From positions 1 through 32,123 of the forward strand of contig CAYPWJ010000015.1 in the NCBI GenBank assembly GCA_964414415.1: a stretch of 32,123 nt of DNA, read 5' to 3'. This stretch comes from CAZESS01 sp964414415 (GTDB taxonomy: Archaea > Thermoplasmatota > E2 > UBA202 > DSCA01). The position numbers were made by a program, and so were the translations under genes. This document shows positions 29,840 through 32,123 of the stretch, one piece after another (within the stretch, counting starts at the first letter, position 1; every line of letters starts with the position of its first letter). Below the pieces are notes generated by a model that saw nothing but the letters and a program-made list of their open reading frames with translations, did not search any database and was not told the DNA's origin.

Positions 29840-31934
29840 GGATTTCACCTCGCTCGACGATGTTTCTCACGACTCGTTCTATCCGCTTGAGGGCGTTATG
29901 TGCCTGCTGGATGGTTGCATGGTGTTCCTCTGGGAGCTCCTCCATCGCGATAGTCATATAACCCTTTGATATGGCGAGGGGGTTAAAAAAGTGATGCGCT
30001 GCCTTCAGTTTGAATAATTTTTCCTGCTCAAGTGCTCGTTCCATCTCCTCCTCGGCTTGTTTCCGTTCGGTGATGTCGAGGGTGGTCTCCACGGCGCCAG
30101 CGACGTTTCCCTGTTCGTCTCTGACGGGGCTGCCCCGTATCAGCCAATACCGCCCGTCGGGCGACGATATCTCGCCTTCATGCATCTCGCCTGTCTCAAT
30201 GGCTTGCTCTATGGGACAGCCCTCGCAGGGCTCGTCTCGCTGATGCCATATTTCATAGCATCGTCGTCCCTTTAAATCCTCCGGGGTTTCATTGACGGAT
30301 TCGGCGGCTGCCCTGTTCGCCCATATCACCCGATGGCTGGTGTCCTGATAGGCTATCAGGGCAGGCGAGGTGTCAAGGATGAGCGTTTTTTCCTTTTCCG
30401 ACTGCCGGAGTTGCTCCTCCGCCATTTTCTGCTGGGTGATGTCCCGCACGGAGCCCAGAGCGGCATACTCACCCTTGTAGGTGATGTCGGTGACGGCAAA
30501 CTCACAGACTCTGACGTCTCCTTCTTTGTCAATGATTCGTGCCTGATAGGTGTTGGGAACGTCTTCCCCCTGTGCCCGCCGCCGTGCGATGTCTTCGATG
30601 CGCTCTTGGTCATCGGGATGGAACAACGCGAAGGGATCCATGTGGTAGAGTTCCTCCTTGGAATAGCCGGTTACCTCTGCTACCCTGTCATTGACGAACA
30701 GGAACTGGGTGCCACGGTAGATGTAGATGGCGTCGTGGCTGTTCTCCACGATAGCCCGGTATTTTTCCTCGCTTTCCTCCAGCTCCCGCTGCGCCTTTTT
30801 CCGCTCGGTGACGTCTCTGATGTTGCACTGGATGACCGTTTTCCCTCCAGCCTGATAGGTGTTGCTCACGAACTCGACAGCGGCTTCCTCACCGCTCTTT
30901 GTCTGGAGAGGGAGATGTTCATATCGAACGTATCCTTCATCCCGAAGTTTATCGAATTTCTCTTTGTTCTCCGCTATATCTCTAAAGCTTCCAATGTCCC
31001 AGAGATGCCGTCCCTTCAGCTCTTCTTTAGAGTAGCCGATGATCTCGCGGAGGTACGGATTCGCATCTATAATTTCCCCGGAGGATGCATCCAATATCAG
31101 CATGCCATCCTGAGCCGTCTCGAACAGCCGTCGATACCGCTCCTCGCTCTCCCGCACCGCCGCTTCCATCGCCCCCTGCTGTTCCTCCAGCATCAGCTTG
31201 TGCAGCGTGAAGGCAATGTCGTCAGCTGCCTCCGTGAGCAACGCCTGCTCCCGCTCACTCCGCGCATATTCCTTCGGGATAGACACACAGATGAACCCAT
31301 AGGTCACGCCGGCATGTTCAAGCCGACAGGCGAGGGCCGACCGCCCCGCATACTGCTCCCCAGCGGGGCACTCGGCGCAGTCCCATGCGGGCTTCTCAAT
31401 GACAACGCAATCAGGTTTTGAGAGTGCCTGCTCTGCGCAGTTCGGCAGCCATCCCTCCGCCATTTTGCCTTCGATCAGCGAAAACCGTTTGCCTCGGCCT
31501 GCCTCCACCGTATCTGTCACGTTGTTGTCTTCGTCCATGAGGGCTATCCATGCGTTGTAGTAGCCCCGCCCCTCGATGAGTGTGTGGCATGCCTGCCGCA
31601 GCATCGTCTCTCTGTCCTCCGCTCGCACCAGGATCTGGTTGACCTTGCGGATGGTGGAGAGGATGCGGTTGATCCGCCGGGTTTCCTCCTCCGCTCGACA
31701 GCGCTGATTCATCAGCATCTGAGCGACGACGCCCAGCAGGACAAACATAGCCGTTCCAACGGAGCGCATCCACATCTCATGAGTTGTCGGGCTGACGAGT
31801 TCATTGGCAAACGTTCTGCCGCCGAAGAAAACGGCGTCGACGGCGGCCTCCAGTATCCAGTAGACCGCCGCTGCTGCGACACCTGTCCAGATGAATACTC
31901 CTCCGGGAAGACGTCTCCTGCGGCTGGACGTCAT
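29832..31934 (-). CDS. Membrane GAF/PAS sensor with kinase-like H-box tail, no ATPase domain
   Basis: A 700-residue sensor. Two transmembrane helices (about residues 12-38 and 56-76) are followed by a GAF domain (about 95-245) carrying CAECPAG and then RSALACRLEH. Three PAS domains follow (about 260-375, 385-500 and 510-625). The last has CYEIWHQRDEPCEGCP, a Cys pattern common in PAS sensors. The tail LKAAHHFFNPLAISKGYMTI (about residue 645) is an H-box-like helix, and the protein stops after RIERVVRNIV, without any ATP-binding boxes. The tail closely matches the protein at 19431-20336. It is coupled to the receiver gene. Start ATG 31934 is preferred over TTG 31949 because of the TATA box position. 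Confidence 0.87.
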   Translation of the reverse strand: MTSSRRRRLPGGVFIWTGVAAAAVYWILEAAVDAVFFGGRTFANELVSPTTHEMWMRSVGTAMFVLLGVVAQMLMNQRCRAEEETRRINRILSTIRKVNQILVRAEDRETMLRQACHTLIEGRGYYNAWIALMDEDNNVTDTVEAGRGKRFSLIEGKMAEGWLPNCAEQALSKPDCVVIEKPAWDCAECPAGEQYAGRSALACRLEHAGVTYGFICVSIPKEYARSEREQALLTEAADDIAFTLHKLMLEEQQGAMEAAVRESEERYRRLFETAQDGMLILDASSGEIIDANPYLREIIGYSKEELKGRHLWDIGSFRDIAENKEKFDKLRDEGYVRYEHLPLQTKSGEEAAVEFVSNTYQAGGKTVIQCNIRDVTERKKAQRELEESEEKYRAIVENSHDAIYIYRGTQFLFVNDRVAEVTGYSKEELYHMDPFALFHPDDQERIEDIARRRAQGEDVPNTYQARIIDKEGDVRVCEFAVTDITYKGEYAALGSVRDITQQKMAEEQLRQSEKEKTLILDTSPALIAYQDTSHRVIWANRAAAESVNETPEDLKGRRCYEIWHQRDEPCEGCPIEQAIETGEMHEGEISSPDGRYWLIRGSPVRDEQGNVAGAVETTLDITERKQAEEEMERALEQEKLFKLKAAHHFFNPLAISKGYMTIAMEELPEEHHATIQQAHNALKRIERVVRNIVERGEIHE
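29845..29851 (-). promoter_or_regulatory. Shine-Dalgarno site of the receiver gene
   Basis: GAGGTGA on the minus strand, 5 nt before the ATG at 29839 and inside the end of the sensor gene. It decides this start against the ATG at 29848. Confidence 0.7.
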
Positions 31935-31958
31935 GGTAACGATTGACAAATAATACGT

Positions 31959-31971
31959 GTTATTTTATATT
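31959..31971 (-). promoter_or_regulatory. TATA box of the sensor-receiver operon
   Basis: AATATAAAATAAC on the minus strand, centred about 31 nt before the ATG at 31934. Confidence 0.55.
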
Positions 31972-32049
31972 TACTATTTTTGTGTGGGTAATGTCCAATG
32001 TCCCTCCCTGCACACAGGCGGGGGTGCGGCTTCCGGCCACGGAAACCCA

Positions 32050-32060
32050 AACATTAAATG
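32050..32060 (+). promoter_or_regulatory. TATA box of the beta-CASP gene
   Basis: ACATTAAATGG on the plus strand, centred about 28 nt before the ATG at 32084. Confidence 0.45.
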
Positions 32061-32083
32061 GTGGGGGATATTACCCTGTTTAC

Positions 32084-32123
32084 ATGGACGTGCGTTTTCT
32101 CGGCGGTGCACACGAGGTCGGCC
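32084..32123 (+). CDS. Start of a metallo-beta-lactamase/beta-CASP protein (partial)
   Basis: Only the first 13 codons are present, MDVRFLGGAHEVG, running off the window. This is the usual opening of archaeal metallo-beta-lactamase/beta-CASP RNases (CPSF-like mRNA 3'-end processing or RNase J-like proteins), in which the first beta strand is followed by a G(A/G)xxEVG loop. The domain type is likely, but the exact subfamily cannot be decided from 13 residues. A TATA-like site lies 28 nt upstream. Confidence 0.6.
   Translation, partial: MDVRFLGGAHEVG

Noticed and set aside
31977..32049. Possible RNA gene before the beta-CASP gene
   Set aside because: Short GC-rich stretch without a clear stem set or promoter of its own.

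Overview
The window comes from an archaeon, most likely a euryarchaeote with a GC-rich genome and acidic proteins. The marker set supports this: a group II chaperonin (thermosome), deoxyhypusine synthase, a class I (archaeal) CCA-adding enzyme next to ThpR, an archaeal-type PheRS alpha chain, an Hjc-like Holliday junction resolvase, indolepyruvate:ferredoxin oxidoreductase with an ADP-forming acyl-CoA synthetase subunit, and the first codons of a beta-CASP RNase. Most first genes of transcription units have a TATA box centred about 25-30 nt before the most plausible start codon, so leaderless mRNAs appear to be the rule. Genes inside operons instead overlap as ATGA or carry GGAGG/GAGGTGA Shine-Dalgarno motifs. 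No rRNA, tRNA, insertion sequence or CRISPR array was recognised.

Layout. 1-3059: an exported cyclophilin, a 40-bp tandem array of covarying hairpins, a DUF763 protein, a mostly non-coding 308-bp gap, and a small membrane protein paired with a two-winged-helix regulator. 3056-9613: an exported glycoprotein-like protein, deoxyhypusine synthase, thermosome, an ornithine/alanine-racemase-family enzyme and a class I flavin disulfide reductase. 9610-13265: MsrA, then an acdB-iorA-iorB operon that should couple aryl-2-oxoacid oxidation to ATP synthesis. 13431-16487: a seven-gene operon of Cys-rich proteins (DUF318/ArsP-like permease, ArsR-type repressor, AhpD-like protein, DGC-domain protein, redox thioredoxin, second AhpD-like protein, DUF2703) behind a TATA box flanked by two palindromic operators.

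16637-20740: thpR-cca, a coiled-coil protein, a PAS protein ending in a histidine-kinase-like H-box helix pair without an ATPase domain, and a small zinc-ribbon membrane protein. 20850-21804: a MntA/HepT toxin-antitoxin pair followed by a frameshifted small ORF. 22044-27398: PheRS alpha, two CBS-domain proteins, a secreted gingipain-like (C25) protease and the Hjc-like nuclease. 27529-31934: a signalling locus with a complete PAS histidine kinase, an atypical stand-alone receiver, and a membrane GAF/PAS sensor with the same ATPase-less tail as the 19431-20336 protein. The window ends 40 nt into a beta-CASP gene.

The two stretches most worth following up are the thiol/metalloid operon with its flanking operators, and the pair of ATPase-less H-box proteins, one of which is translationally coupled to a receiver lacking the conserved lysine. 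Several convergent gene pairs overlap at their stop codons (CTAG/CTAA), leaving no space for intergenic terminators.
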